The notes: generated by a model from the letters alone, not told the origin. DNA of 58,228 nt from Candidatus Nitrotoga sp. 1052 (GCF_927312905.1 NZ_CAKMHQ010000045.1:1-58228), one strand, 5' to 3'; counted from the first letter of the stretch, positions 21,018-30,868 are shown. Translations and numbers: made by a program.

Positions 21018-21464
21018 AGCAAAAATTATTGCTCTCTATATCTTTTTGGCAACGTCCCCTTCGACATCCTCTTTGAATTTGGAATTGGTGGAGTTCAAAT
21101 TCTAATTTAAAACATAAATTTATCACAATAAAACCATGGATGAAATTAAACTACAACAATGGTTTAATTTCAAAGATCGAAACTCAAACATCACAGCCAG
21201 ATTAGAAAAATACGTATTGCCACTCTGAATATTATTCAAGGTTCTCTATAACTAATCCGACGCTAGTTTGAGACAAATAATTCAACTGCATCCCCTTTTT
21301 AAACAAACAAAAAAAGAGGCCCAATCAGATTAAAGTAAAATATAAATTGCTCCCACTATCCCCATCCACCAACCACCCCTCATTACTTACCTCATTTGCT
21401 TGCATCCCATGCTAAAAAAGATAAAGAGCAAAAGGAAAATATACTATTTACGAGAGCGTTCTGG
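21018..21464. other. A+T-rich intergenic region
   Basis: This 446-base region lies upstream of nadK and downstream of the formylglycine-fold gene, with no supported gene. A 30-codon frame starting at 21136 has no ribosome binding site or recognisable content. Confidence 0.4.
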
Positions 21465-22949
21465 TTACGGGAGCGTTCTGGCGAGACGAATTCCAACCTT
21501 GTATTCATAACGTTTTATCTCTTCGTTCCCCATACGGTATGCTGCGCGCATAAACTCCGAACTGTATTTCCAAGAGCCGCCGCGAATAACACGTCCTACA
21601 GACCTATCATTTCCAGATGTTCTTTGCACCCAAGCACTTCCATTGGTTGGCGCACCTTTATAATTATTATGATAAGTATCCTCCGTCCATTCCCACACAT
21701 TGCCAAGCATGTCGTACAGACCAAAAGCATTAGGCTGGAAGCTGCCTACCGGGGAAGATGATGCTCCCTCCCACGGAGTGGCAGACCCATCCCACTTGTG
21801 ACCGCAATCACTGCAGTTAGCATTATTACGTCCGACATCATTACCCCAGTAGCGGGCGGTTGTCGTGCCGGCGCGGGCGGCATATTCCCATTCTGCTTCG
21901 GTCGGAAGACGGTAGTTCTTTCCGGTTTTCTTTGATAACCATTGGACGTAGGCTTGAGCATCATGCCAATTGACACAGGAAACCGGGCGGTTATCAAACT
22001 GGCTGTCGCCAGCAAGGTCTTTCCGAAAGACAAAGTCACCCGAATTGCGGCCAGCACGTTCTTCAACCCAACCACTTTCGTTGACTGCCCAACATGTCCC
22101 TGCGTCATGTTTTGTATCGCCCACAAATGCCGCATACTGGCCTCGGGTAACTTCGGTTGTGCTCAAGGCAAAGGACGGTAGAGTGACCCGATGAACAGGA
22201 GCTTCATCAACGCCGTGACCGACCTCATTATCCGGCGAACCCATGTCAAAACTTCCTGCAGGGATGACTATCATTTCAGGGCAGCCTGGACAATCTTTGA
22301 ACGTTCCCTTTTTTACCTCAGCCTGTTCAGGTTCGTGTCGTTTACCTGCAGCATTAAGTTGCGCCGCGCCCAATTGGACCTCGACCTTTTTGATCGCGCC
22401 ATCTCCCACACGGATTTCTTGTTCGAATATGCGATCATTCAAAGCATCGACTTTCTTTTGCACCCGCAACTTCAACGTGCCTGCAGGCACCTGCACGTCC
22501 AGCGGACATGCGCCCTTGAGTTTATCGTCGACGAATACTTCAGCATCCATATCATCAATTTTACAGGTGACACTCAGCAATGATCCCTTCTTCGCCTCAG
22601 TCTGCTCCAAGCTCAACTGTGCTGGCTCCTGATGCTTGCCTTCGGCGTTACTTTGCGGCGCACCCAATAACACTTCGATCGTTTTGAGCACGTTATCGCC
22701 CATACGAATTTCTTGCTCGAATATGCGTACATTGGAAGTATCAACTTTCTTTTGCACCTTCAACTTTAATTTGCCTTCCGGTACCAGCACGTCCACAGGG
22801 CATTCGCCCTTGAATTTGCCATTAACCAACACATCAGCGCCCACGTCATCACCTTTACAGGTTACACTCAGCGTGGAGTCAGCCGCGTATACGTCAGCGA
22901 ATGCCGCAAGAGCTAGAATTAGTAGGGTTGAAATATAAACTGATTTCAT
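21465..22949 (-). CDS. exported formylglycine-enzyme-fold protein with two PEGA-like repeats
   Basis: From the ATG at 22949 (GGAG upstream) the product is 494 residues with a signal peptide ending near VYAA. Two similar repeats of about 75 residues follow, each opening LSVTCK.DD and including KGxCPxDVxVPxGxLKLxVQKKVD and RIFEQEIR. They resemble PEGA surface domains. After CPGCPEMIVIPAGSFDMGSP comes a complete formylglycine-generating-enzyme (SUMF1) fold, with TTEVTRGQYAAF, PVSCVNWHDAQAY, RLPTEAEWEYAAR, NVWEWTED and RVIRGGSW. The cysteines needed for true formylglycine synthesis are absent after RGGSW. I therefore infer a binding or adaptor role at the cell surface rather than sulfatase activation. 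Confidence 0.8.
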   Translation of the reverse strand: MKSVYISTLLILALAAFADVYAADSTLSVTCKGDDVGADVLVNGKFKGECPVDVLVPEGKLKLKVQKKVDTSNVRIFEQEIRMGDNVLKTIEVLLGAPQSNAEGKHQEPAQLSLEQTEAKKGSLLSVTCKIDDMDAEVFVDDKLKGACPLDVQVPAGTLKLRVQKKVDALNDRIFEQEIRVGDGAIKKVEVQLGAAQLNAAGKRHEPEQAEVKKGTFKDCPGCPEMIVIPAGSFDMGSPDNEVGHGVDEAPVHRVTLPSFALSTTEVTRGQYAAFVGDTKHDAGTCWAVNESGWVEERAGRNSGDFVFRKDLAGDSQFDNRPVSCVNWHDAQAYVQWLSKKTGKNYRLPTEAEWEYAARAGTTTARYWGNDVGRNNANCSDCGHKWDGSATPWEGASSSPVGSFQPNAFGLYDMLGNVWEWTEDTYHNNYKGAPTNGSAWVQRTSGNDRSVGRVIRGGSWKYSSEFMRAAYRMGNEEIKRYEYKVGIRLARTLP

Positions 22950-22996
22950 GATTTCTCCGTTTAATAAAATGATTGGGGTGGAAATTTTATCCATCT

Positions 22997-23185
22997 TTAA
23001 ATCTTAACCACCATTATTGATGGGTAGCGTAATGCGTTAAGTTCATCGACGCCGAGACTGGCTTGGTGCAGAATGGCGCGTAATGTACCACGGGCAAGTT
23101 CATTATTGTCAGGAACTACTAATTGAAAAAAATGGTTAGTACTTTGCGGGATAATTTTGGGGTGGTGTTGGATTTTTTTAGAAAC
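22997..23185 (-). pseudogene. HicA-family toxin remnant
   Basis: Minus-strand translation ending at the TAA at 22,997 reads QLVVPDNNELARGTLRAIL and then HQASLGVDELNALR. This is the C-terminal half of a HicA mRNA-interferase (double-stranded-RNA-binding-like fold). An in-frame stop lies just upstream, near 23,190, and no start codon is available. The usual N-terminal catalytic His region is unrecognisable. A short frame upstream (MKPQAELIVRESG, about 23,250-23,192) might be the start of a HicB antitoxin, but this is weak. Confidence 0.5.
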
Positions 23186-23809
23186 AACCCCCTATAGCGA
23201 TCTGTACCCATAACCAGATTCTCGAACAATAAGTTCGGCTTGTGGTTTCATTTGTAGTTCCTCGGTTGAACAAATAAATTTAATTATAATATTTTCAGGG
23301 CTTGGGTTGCAGACCATCCAAGCGTAGGATATTTGGTAACCATAAATATAACTAATATTTTGTGTCAACTTCATCAAGAGCATACTAAGCAAAGAGTATA
23401 TTGATTCAATAAGGAATGAATGAATATAATTAACGGTGTTTACTCAAACTTTGCAGACACTAAACGAGATAGCTTATATCTTTACTTCTTAGAGACTTTT
23501 TTTACTTAAATCAGACCTTAGATTATCATTAAAATAAGTTGTACGGAGATATATCAAATGTAGAACAACATTAGAATAATTTCCAGCTTACCAAGTGAAT
23601 ATAATGTTCACCTGTGTATTCAAGTCTGAGCATTATGTTATTTTTGATGTGAAAAAAATGCTTGTGCATGGCATAAATGAAACATAAATTATTGTCGAAT
23701 TCATTAAGTTTTAAACTGCTGATATTCGAGCCGACCTCGCTTATCGACCAACCACGAACACAACAAACCTTTATCGAAGAACAACGCCGCTACTTCCAGA
23801 TCAGATTAA
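23186..23809. other. A+T-rich region upstream of hrcA
   Basis: No gene is supported in these 624 bases beyond a possible short remnant next to the HicA fragment. I looked for a CIRCE operator (TTAGCACTC-N9-GAGTGCTAA) in front of hrcA and did not find one. Confidence 0.45.
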
Positions 23810-24838
23810 ATGTCAACAATTCTTAACAACCGCGCACAAATTTTGCTTAAGACGTTGGTGGATCGCTATATTAACAATGGTCAGCCGGTGGGTTCGCGCG
23901 CGCTACTGCAGTTTTCCGGTTTGGAAGTCAGCTCTGCCACTATTCGTAATGTAATGGCCGACCTCGAAGAAATGGGGCTGGTGAGCAGTCCGCACACTTC
24001 CGCTGGACGCGTGCCGACTGCACGGGGTTATCGTTTGTTTATCGACACATTGATGGTAGTGCAACCGCTGGACAGCGCACGTGTGCAACAACTCGAACAC
24101 CAATTACAACCGGACAATCCTTCCCGCTTGCTGATGCAGGCGTCCAATTTGTTGTCAGAGCTCACCCATTTTGCCGGTGTGGTCGCCACGCCAAAGCGCG
24201 CCACCATCACAGTGAGCCATGTCGAATTTTTACGCCTATCCAAAAAGAGAGTTCTGCTAATTATCGTAATGCCAAATAACGAGGTGGAAAACCGCGTATT
24301 GCTAACTCATAAGGATTACACCCAGTCACAACTCACTGAGGCTGGTAATTTTTTAAGCCAGCACTATGCTGACTGCCCATTCCAGGATATCCACCAACGC
24401 GTGCAGTCCGAATTACATCAATTGCAGCATGACCTGACATCGCTAATGAGCGCGGCGATGGCGGCAGGTGATGCGGTAATTGCACGAAAAAATGAAGATT
24501 ACGTGATCAGCGGTGAACGCAATCTTCTGTATATAAACGATCTTTCATCAAACATGCAACAGCTGCGCGGGCTGTTCACCGTGTTCGAACAGAAAACCGA
24601 GCTGCTTCAGTTGCTTGATGCAAGCCGCCATGCACCCGGCGTGCATATTTTTGTCGGTAACGAATCCGGTTTGCCCGGGTTGGACGAGTGCAGTGTAGTA
24701 AGTGCACCTTACACTTCTGACGGTCAGGTTGTTGGCACACTGGCGGTGGTCGGTCCCAAGCGCATGAATTACGAAAAAGTCGTCCCGATTGTGGACATCA
24801 CCTCCAAGCTGCTCAGCAATGCACTGTCGCAATATTAG
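23810..24838 (+). CDS. hrcA: heat-inducible transcription repressor HrcA
   Basis: HrcA represses chaperone operons by binding CIRCE elements. The 342-residue protein has the N-terminal winged helix, RAQILLKTLVDRYINNGQPVGSRALLQ through SSATIRNVMADLEEMGLVSSPHTSAGRVPTARGYR. It also has the GAF-like dimerisation domain with the inserted segment (GVVATPKRATITVSHVEFLRL onward). The length is normal. No chaperone gene follows; hemH is 109 bases downstream. grpE and dnaK must lie elsewhere. No CIRCE is visible before this gene. Confidence 0.96.
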   Translation: MSTILNNRAQILLKTLVDRYINNGQPVGSRALLQFSGLEVSSATIRNVMADLEEMGLVSSPHTSAGRVPTARGYRLFIDTLMVVQPLDSARVQQLEHQLQPDNPSRLLMQASNLLSELTHFAGVVATPKRATITVSHVEFLRLSKKRVLLIIVMPNNEVENRVLLTHKDYTQSQLTEAGNFLSQHYADCPFQDIHQRVQSELHQLQHDLTSLMSAAMAAGDAVIARKNEDYVISGERNLLYINDLSSNMQQLRGLFTVFEQKTELLQLLDASRHAPGVHIFVGNESGLPGLDECSVVSAPYTSDGQVVGTLAVVGPKRMNYEKVVPIVDITSKLLSNALSQY

Positions 24839-24947
24839 CAAAAACAAAATACCAACATTAAAGGCATAGGGAAGTACAGTCCAAAACTTTTCAATTGGTA
24901 TTCTGTTTGGCTTTTTTTCAGTTGCAAATTTTTTTGGATAAAACTTT

Positions 24948-26039
24948 ATGCCTTACCCAACTGAACCCACTTTCACCCACGGCACACCTGAAAAATGTGC
25001 TGTGTTATTGCTTAACCTTGGCACGCCTGATGCTCCCACCGCCCAGGCGGTCAAACCTTACCTGCGTGAATTTCTGAGCGACCCGCGCGTGGTGGAAATT
25101 CCCAAGCTGGTCTGGTGGTTCATTCTGAACGGCATTATCCTGAACACTAGACCAAAGAAATCTGCCGCCAAATATGCCAGCATTTGGATGCCGGAAGGCT
25201 CACCCCTGAAAGTTCATACTGAACGTCAGACTAGCCTGCTACAAGGCTATCTGGGGGAACGCACCCATGGCATGCCACTGGTGGTGGATTACGCCATGCG
25301 TTACGGCAACCCCTCAATTCCCAGCGTGCTAGGCAAACTCAAAGCGCAAAACTGCCAGCGCATCCTGCTCGTTCCGATGTATCCACAATATGCCGCTAGT
25401 GCAACCGGCACCGCATGGGATGTCATTTTTAATGAACTCTCCAAACAGCGCAACATGCCCGCTCTACGCACCATTAAGCACTTCCACGACAACCCTGGCT
25501 ACATTGCGGCCACTGCTCAAAACATTCGCGATTATTGGACGCTGCATGGCCGTCCGGATAAGCTGGTGATGAGCTTTCACGGTTTACCGCGCTATACGCT
25601 GGAAAAGGGAGACCCCTATCACTGTGAATGCCAAAAGAGCGGACGTCTGATAGCTGAGGCACTGCAACTTAATGCAGATCAATACACTGTTTGCTTCCAG
25701 TCGCGCTTCGGCCGCTCCGAGTGGATCCAACCTTATACCACTGCCATACTTAAAGAGTTAGGTATGAAAAAAACTAAACGCGTTGATGTAGTCTGTCCTG
25801 GCTTCGTTGCAGACTGCCTGGAAACGCTGGAAGAGATTGCAATGGAAGGTAAAGAAGACTTTAGGCATGCAGGCGGCGGCGAGTATCACTACATTCCTTG
25901 CCTCAATGAACGACCAGGCTGGATACACGCCTTAACGGATTTGGTGTTGGATAACCTTCACGGCTGGCTGGATAAACCACAAGCTGTGCAACTGGAACAG
26001 AGCCGCTTAAGGGCTCTGGCAATGGGCGCTAAGCGTTAG
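24948..26039 (+). CDS. hemH: ferrochelatase
   Basis: HemH inserts ferrous iron into protoporphyrin IX in the last step of heme synthesis. The 363-residue product contains [34 protein letters not shown], the catalytic-His block [31 protein letters not shown] and the C-terminal [16 protein letters not shown]. All are in place. A possible GGATAA ribosome site lies upstream of the ATG. It follows hrcA and converges on orn, with a short TATGGG-CTAA-CCCATA palindrome (26,067-26,082) between them. Confidence 0.97.
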   Translation: MPYPTEPTFTHGTPEKCAVLLLNLGTPDAPTAQAVKPYLREFLSDPRVVEIPKLVWWFILNGIILNTRPKKSAAKYASIWMPEGSPLKVHTERQTSLLQGYLGERTHGMPLVVDYAMRYGNPSIPSVLGKLKAQNCQRILLVPMYPQYAASATGTAWDVIFNELSKQRNMPALRTIKHFHDNPGYIAATAQNIRDYWTLHGRPDKLVMSFHGLPRYTLEKGDPYHCECQKSGRLIAEALQLNADQYTVCFQSRFGRSEWIQPYTTAILKELGMKKTKRVDVVCPGFVADCLETLEEIAMEGKEDFRHAGGGEYHYIPCLNERPGWIHALTDLVLDNLHGWLDKPQAVQLEQSRLRALAMGAKR

Positions 26040-26100
26040 CTTGTAAAGCTAATGTACATTTCGCCATATGGGCTAACCCATACAGCGGTACAAAAATGTC

Positions 26101-26646
26101 TTATTCCCGAATAAAATTTTCGCGATAATATTTCATCTCATTGATAGATTCGTAAATATCGGCCAGCGCTTCATGCTTACCGTGTTTCTTTATTCCCTGA
26201 GCCACTTCAGGCTTCCAGCGTTTAGCAAGTTCCTTAAGGGTGCTTACATCCAAATTGCGGTAGTGGAAATAGCTTTCCAGTTGCGGCATCCAGCGTGCAA
26301 GAAAGCGCCGGTCCTGGCAGATGGAATTGCCGCACATCGGTGATGTGCGAGCGGGCACATGCTCCTTGAGAAACTCCAGCATCTGAGCTTCCACTGCTGC
26401 GGCGTCCAGCGTAGATGCTTTTACCTTTTCGATGAGGCCAGATTTGCCATGGGTGGCTTTATTCCAGCTATCCATGCCATCCAATATGATATCTGCTTGA
26501 TGCACTACCAAAACCGGGGCTTCAACAATAGTATTCAAATCGCTATCGGTAATAACCAGCGCAACTTCAATAATGCAATCAGTTTCCGGAACTAGACCGG
26601 TCATCTCCATGTCTATCCAAATAAGGTAGTTTTGATTTTGTGCCAT
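26101..26646 (-). CDS. orn: oligoribonuclease
   Basis: Orn is a DEDDh 3'-5' exonuclease that finishes RNA decay by cutting dinucleotides, including pGpG from cyclic-di-GMP. The 181-residue protein has Exo [11 protein letters not shown] (D, E), Exo [13 protein letters not shown] and Exo III with H..LADI ([12 protein letters not shown]). It is complete. It is divergent from the M48 protease gene with a very A+T-rich region between. The neighbourhood also has a PilZ protein 17 kb away; I infer no direct link. Confidence 0.97.
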   Translation of the reverse strand: MAQNQNYLIWIDMEMTGLVPETDCIIEVALVITDSDLNTIVEAPVLVVHQADIILDGMDSWNKATHGKSGLIEKVKASTLDAAAVEAQMLEFLKEHVPARTSPMCGNSICQDRRFLARWMPQLESYFHYRNLDVSTLKELAKRWKPEVAQGIKKHGKHEALADIYESINEMKYYRENFIRE

Positions 26647-26811
26647 AATTCACTGAGTTTGTTTATTGATAATATCTAGCAGGTATTGTGCCATATCAAC
26701 ACCATAAGCAAATTATTTATAATTAGCAAAACATAGCTAGAGTACGCTATAAAATATAAAATAAACAAATAATATCAATTTCTTACATTATATATATAAA
26801 AATAAAAATAA

Positions 26812-28065
26812 ATGAATCCATTCCAATTTTCCGCGTTATTTATTAGCGCACTGTTTTTAACCACGATCGCCCAAATGTGGCTGGCACGACGTCATCTTAA
26901 CCACATCCAGGCGCATCGCGCCGAAGTGCCATCGGATTTTCGCGAGCAGATAGATCTCTCAGCACACCAAAAAGCGGCAGACTACACAAGCGCCAAAACG
27001 CGATTGATTATGGTGAGTGCACCATTCAATGCTCTACTGCTACTCGTATTCACCCTCGGTGGCGGAGTGCAGTGGATCGCAGACTTATGGTTGACCACCT
27101 TTACCAATTCACTTATACAAGGCCTGGCGGTCATCCTAACGGTGCTGCTACTTTCATCCCTGTTGGAAATGCCGTTCAGCCTTTACCGCACATTCGTCAT
27201 TGAGGCACGCTACGGCTTCAATAAAATGACGCTGGCAATGTATCTGGCCGATGCCGCAAAAGGCTTGTTGCTCGGCGCCATATTCGGCCTGCCATTATTA
27301 TTTGGAGTGTTGTGGCTGATGGAACGCATGGGCGCAAATTGGTGGCTTTATGTGTGGGGAGTATGGGTAACGTTCAATCTGCTGCTCCTATTCATCTATC
27401 CCTCTTTCATCGCACCGCTGTTCAACAAGTTCACTCCACTGCAAGATGAGACGCTCAAAATGCGTATTAAGGCACTACTGCAGAAATGCGGATTCACCGC
27501 ACAGGGGCTATTCGTAATGGATGGCTCCAAACGTACCTCACACGGGAACGCCTACTTCACGGGCTTCGGAAAAACCAAACGAATTGTGTTTTTCGACACC
27601 CTGCTGGAACGCCTCGCGCCAACAGAAATTGAGGCAGTACTAGCGCATGAGCTGGGACATTTCAAGCGTCACCATGTGCTGAAGCGTATCGTTTTCACCT
27701 TTGCCTTGAGCCTGGGTTTTTTATGGCTGCTAGCACAATTGATGGAGGCAAACTGGTTCTATGACGGACTCGGTGTTACCACTCCATCGACCGCACTGGC
27801 GCTATTACTGTTCTTCATGATATTGCCGGTGTTCAGCTTTTTACTGCATCCGCTTATGAGCTACTACTCGCGCAAACATGAATTTGAGGCAGATGCCTAT
27901 GCCGCGCAACAAACCAATGCGCATGATTTGGCCGGCGCTCTGGTAAAGATGTACCAAGACAATGCTGCAACACTTACGCCAGATCCGTTGTATTCTACGT
28001 TTTACGACTCGCATCCACCCGCGCTGATGCGTATTGCCCGATTACAAACTTTACAAGGAGCCTAG
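26812..28065 (+). CDS. M48 family membrane metalloprotease (Ste24-like)
   Basis: This 417-residue polytopic membrane protease belongs to the Ste24/CAAX-protease branch of M48. The zinc site HELGHF..HH lies near residue 280. Further acidic ligands are in KHEFEADAYAAQQ. About six to seven hydrophobic helices are spread through the protein, starting with FSALFISALFLTTIAQMWLA. The likely role is membrane protein quality control. It starts a run of four closely packed genes: the stop is two bases from the cytochrome c ATG. The preceding 110 bases are almost pure A+T and no Shine-Dalgarno site is seen. Confidence 0.9.
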   Translation: MNPFQFSALFISALFLTTIAQMWLARRHLNHIQAHRAEVPSDFREQIDLSAHQKAADYTSAKTRLIMVSAPFNALLLLVFTLGGGVQWIADLWLTTFTNSLIQGLAVILTVLLLSSLLEMPFSLYRTFVIEARYGFNKMTLAMYLADAAKGLLLGAIFGLPLLFGVLWLMERMGANWWLYVWGVWVTFNLLLLFIYPSFIAPLFNKFTPLQDETLKMRIKALLQKCGFTAQGLFVMDGSKRTSHGNAYFTGFGKTKRIVFFDTLLERLAPTEIEAVLAHELGHFKRHHVLKRIVFTFALSLGFLWLLAQLMEANWFYDGLGVTTPSTALALLLFFMILPVFSFLLHPLMSYYSRKHEFEADAYAAQQTNAHDLAGALVKMYQDNAATLTPDPLYSTFYDSHPPALMRIARLQTLQGA

Positions 28066-28067
28066 TC

Positions 28068-28373
28068 ATGAAGAAATTTTTTGCTATATTTCTACTTCTG
28101 TGCGGTACAGCACAAGCTGAGCCCTTTGCCGATGGCCAAGCTGAAGCCGGTAAAAAATTGTTCGACAAATACCAATGTAACCGTTGTCACAACGGCAAGA
28201 TGGGCGGTGACGGCAATGCCATCTTCACGCGCCCCGACCGCAAGGTGAAGGATCCGCAGCAGCTAGCGGCACAAATTTTAGTATGCGCTCGTAATGCGCG
28301 TGCTAATTTGTCCACACAGGAAAAACTAGACCTTGCAGCCTATCTCAACAAGAATTTCTATAAATTCAAGTGA
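28068..28373 (+). CDS. small periplasmic cytochrome c
   Basis: The 101-residue product has a signal peptide (MKKFFAIFLLLCGTAQA) and one heme-binding site, CNRCH at residues 37-41. The rest matches a small single-heme family with AIFTRPDRKV, a middle Cys (LVCARNAR) and a C-terminal YLNKNFYKFK. The usual distal Met ligand is not obvious; M44 is the only Met after the heme motif. Electron carriage in the periplasm is inferred. A good AGGAG site (AAGGAGCCTAGTC) precedes the ATG. The stop overlaps the next gene's GTG by four bases. Confidence 0.88.
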   Translation: MKKFFAIFLLLCGTAQAEPFADGQAEAGKKLFDKYQCNRCHNGKMGGDGNAIFTRPDRKVKDPQQLAAQILVCARNARANLSTQEKLDLAAYLNKNFYKFK

Positions 28374-28717
28374 GCGATATGACAACTTCCTGTGATTTGG
28401 CAAACAAAAAATGTAAACCTTGCGAAGGCGGTATACAACCGTTGCCTCAGGATAAAATCAACATTCTGATAAAGCAGCTGGATGGCTGGGCACAGCGCGA
28501 TCACACCATCGGCAAGGTTTTCGACTTCAAGAACTATTATCAGACTATGGCCTTCGTAAATGCAGTGGCATGGCTTTCGCACCGGGAAGATCATCATCCC
28601 GATCTGAACGTAAGCTACAACAAGTGCCATGTGGAATATTCCACGCATGCCATTAATGGTCTGTCGGAGAATGACTTCATCTGCGCCGCCAAGGTAGACG
28701 CCTTGTTTAAGGTTTGA
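28370..28717 (+). CDS. phhB: 4a-hydroxytetrahydrobiopterin dehydratase (PCD)
   Basis: The pterin-4a-carbinolamine dehydratase fold recycles the pterin cofactor of aromatic amino acid hydroxylases. In bacteria lacking those enzymes it may act in other pterin work. The 115-residue product shows FDFKNYYQTMAFVNAVAWLSHREDHHPDL, with the diagnostic HREDHHP cluster, and the terminal CHVEYSTHAINGLSENDF. An N-terminal CDLANKKCKPCEGG segment with three Cys is typical of proteobacterial members. The GTG at 28370 overlaps the cytochrome gene by GTGA; the ATG at 28379 is an alternative start. Its stop overlaps rsgA (TTGA). Confidence 0.92.
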   Translation: MSDMTTSCDLANKKCKPCEGGIQPLPQDKINILIKQLDGWAQRDHTIGKVFDFKNYYQTMAFVNAVAWLSHREDHHPDLNVSYNKCHVEYSTHAINGLSENDFICAAKVDALFKV

Positions 28718-29586
28718 ATCCACCAATCCAAGGGCAAGTAGTCGCCGCCTTCAGCCGCCAATATATGGTTGAACTGTGTGACGGAGAGATGCTGCCATGT
28801 CTGACACACGGAAAAAAAAGCGAAGTTGCATGTGGTGATATTGTAGAAATTCAGCGCATAAGTGATGCACAAGGGGTGATCGAACGTATCCTGCCGCGCC
28901 AGACTTTACTGTATCGTTCTGATGCCTACCGCCAGAAACTTATTGCCGCCAACATTACACAAATTATTGTGGTCGTGGCAAGCAAGCCGTCATTCAGCGA
29001 TGAACTACTGGCGCGCTGCCTTATCGCCGCACACGATCAGCAACTTGCAACTCTTATTGTGCTGAATAAATGCGATTTACTGGAAGCAGCAATAATTGCG
29101 CGTGCCCAACTGGAACCCTACCGCGCCATTGACTACCGTGTGCTGGAACTGTCTGCCAAAGAGAATGTTTCTCCTCTGCGTCCCTTTCTACAAGGTCACA
29201 CCAGCATATTGGTGGGGCAATCCGGTATGGGTAAATCCACTCTCATCAATGCTTTGCTACCGGATGCACAAGCACCCACACGCGAAATATCCACCGCACT
29301 GAATTCAGGAAAACACACCACCACCCACGCACGTCTCTATCACTTGGATACGGAAAGCCATCTGATAGATTGCCCCGGTGTGCAAGCATTCGGGCTACAT
29401 CATCTGAATTTTGGTGCCATCGAAGCTGGTTTTGTGGAATTCGCAGCACTACACGGCCAGTGTCGCTTCAATAACTGTCGTCACACGCACGAGCCGGGCT
29501 GCGCACTGAAAAAAACAGAGCAAGAAGGGAAGATAGATGCACGGAGACTAAAGCTGTTTCAGGAGATAAGCCAGAACAAATGTTGA
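28714..29586 (+). CDS. rsgA: small ribosomal subunit biogenesis GTPase RsgA
   Basis: RsgA (YjeQ) is a circularly permuted GTPase that checks maturation of the 30S subunit. The 290-residue protein has an N-terminal OB fold. The permuted G motifs follow: NKCDLL (G4), SAKE (G5), GQSGMGKSTLINAL (G1) and DCPGVQ (G3). The C-terminal zinc knuckle is CRFNNCRHTHEPGC. The TTG start overlaps the previous stop by four bases, so the cytochrome c-phhB-rsgA genes are translationally coupled. Confidence 0.95.
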   Translation: MNPPIQGQVVAAFSRQYMVELCDGEMLPCLTHGKKSEVACGDIVEIQRISDAQGVIERILPRQTLLYRSDAYRQKLIAANITQIIVVVASKPSFSDELLARCLIAAHDQQLATLIVLNKCDLLEAAIIARAQLEPYRAIDYRVLELSAKENVSPLRPFLQGHTSILVGQSGMGKSTLINALLPDAQAPTREISTALNSGKHTTTHARLYHLDTESHLIDCPGVQAFGLHHLNFGAIEAGFVEFAALHGQCRFNNCRHTHEPGCALKKTEQEGKIDARRLKLFQEISQNKC

Positions 29587-29655
29587 CTCGCCTCCTTGAA
29601 CAATCAGGGGGGTTATAACATTTATCAAACAAGGAGCCAAAATGTTCCGGATACG

Positions 29656-30594
29656 TCAGCTCCTCACTAACGTTGCCAATCCTAGCAGTAACAACAACAC
29701 AATCCAGAATACCAGCGCGCGCCACACCAAACCTATAGCGCTTTGCATGAAGTCCACGTCAGCCTCATCCCCTATTCCCAGTTCGGGACGGTCCAGTGGC
29801 AAACCGCCCTGTGAAATTGGCGATCCAAGCCGTACACCGATCGCTCCTGCACCACTTGCCAGCACAATGCCAGCTTCTGGATCAGGCCAGTTTTGTGCCT
29901 GTGTACGCCAGCAATACACCGTGTCTTCAAAATCGCCGACAATAGCAAAGATCGTGGCGGTAAGACGCAGCGGAAGCCATTCTATCCAATGATAAGCTTG
30001 ACGTGCAAATACGCCGAATTCGCTGAGCTCAGCTTCATTCTGGTTATCCCAACGCGTATAAATGAACTGTGCCATACGATACAATATTGCGCCAACTGGC
30101 CCCAGCCCCAGCATCATTGTAATCACGAACCACGCTATTATTCCGAACACACGACGATGTGAGGCCAGCAGTCCTTCTTCAATAGTGACGCGCGCAACTT
30201 CCTCGTAACTCAGATCATGACATGGCATTCCACGCCATGTAGAAAGAATACTGCGCGCTTTATCCAAATCGTTGTCACGTAGCGCTTGGTGAGTGTCGGT
30301 GTAGTAATGACTGAACTGGCGGAAGCCCATGGTGAGGTACAGAACCAGCACACTGAATGCCCAGGCGAACACCGGGTGGATGAAGTACGACAACCAATAC
30401 AATGCTGCTGTACCACATAACGGTAGCAACACCGCCAGTAGCCAAGCAATCTTGCCATGCTTATGCTCACCTGTATTTAAGTGATGTTGAAAAAAATTGA
30501 CATAGCGTGTGAGCCGAACAAACAAGTATTTGCGCGAAGCAAGCGGATGTAATTGTTCCAGCAACAGGGCGGCAATTAGTGAAAACAGGCTCAT
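29656..30594 (-). CDS. CobD/CbiB family membrane protein
   Basis: This 312-residue integral membrane protein is related to CobD/CbiB (adenosylcobinamide-phosphate synthase) and to the AmpE-like proteins annotated in betaproteobacteria. It opens with SLFSLIAALLLEQLHPL. It has several membrane segments (for example LLAVLLPLCGTAALYWL and WFVITMMLGLGPVGAILY) and a conserved EEVARVTIEEGLLASHRRVFG loop. The true cobalamin enzyme usually sits among other cob genes, which are absent here. The function is therefore uncertain. It converges on rsgA. Confidence 0.8.
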   Translation of the reverse strand: MSLFSLIAALLLEQLHPLASRKYLFVRLTRYVNFFQHHLNTGEHKHGKIAWLLAVLLPLCGTAALYWLSYFIHPVFAWAFSVLVLYLTMGFRQFSHYYTDTHQALRDNDLDKARSILSTWRGMPCHDLSYEEVARVTIEEGLLASHRRVFGIIAWFVITMMLGLGPVGAILYRMAQFIYTRWDNQNEAELSEFGVFARQAYHWIEWLPLRLTATIFAIVGDFEDTVYCWRTQAQNWPDPEAGIVLASGAGAIGVRLGSPISQGGLPLDRPELGIGDEADVDFMQSAIGLVWRALVFWIVLLLLLGLATLVRS

Positions 30595-30868
30595 GGCATC
30601 TCAGGGTGCATAGGCTAAGTTAGCCCGCAAGATACCACACACACGCATAATTATGCGACACACCATTCATCCTATTTCCTTCAGCTGAACTTGTAAAAAC
30701 GGCTGCGAACCCAATACTGGAGCGGATTAACGGCGGATGCGGAGAGTTACCCAATGGGTGAGTGAATTTGAGCAAAAAGCGAGGCTACAAGTCGTTGATT
30801 CGGCGTTACAGGTACAAGCCCAGGAACGGGTAGTGGAAGACATTCGCTTGGTGACACCAGGCGGGTGA
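30595..30868. other. intergenic sequence before a transposase remnant
   Basis: No gene is supported. The stretch probably contains the left part of the decayed insertion sequence that follows, but I cannot define an end. Confidence 0.35.

Noticed and set aside
21136-21228. 30-codon frame in the nadK upstream region
   Set aside because: It has no ribosome binding site, no domain and A+T-rich sequence where such frames arise by chance.
23700-23809. possible CIRCE operator before hrcA
   Set aside because: No TTAGCACTC-N9-GAGTGCTAA arrangement is present.
26067-26082. hairpin TATGGG-CTAA-CCCATA between hemH and orn as terminator
   Set aside because: The stem is short and no T-run follows on either strand.
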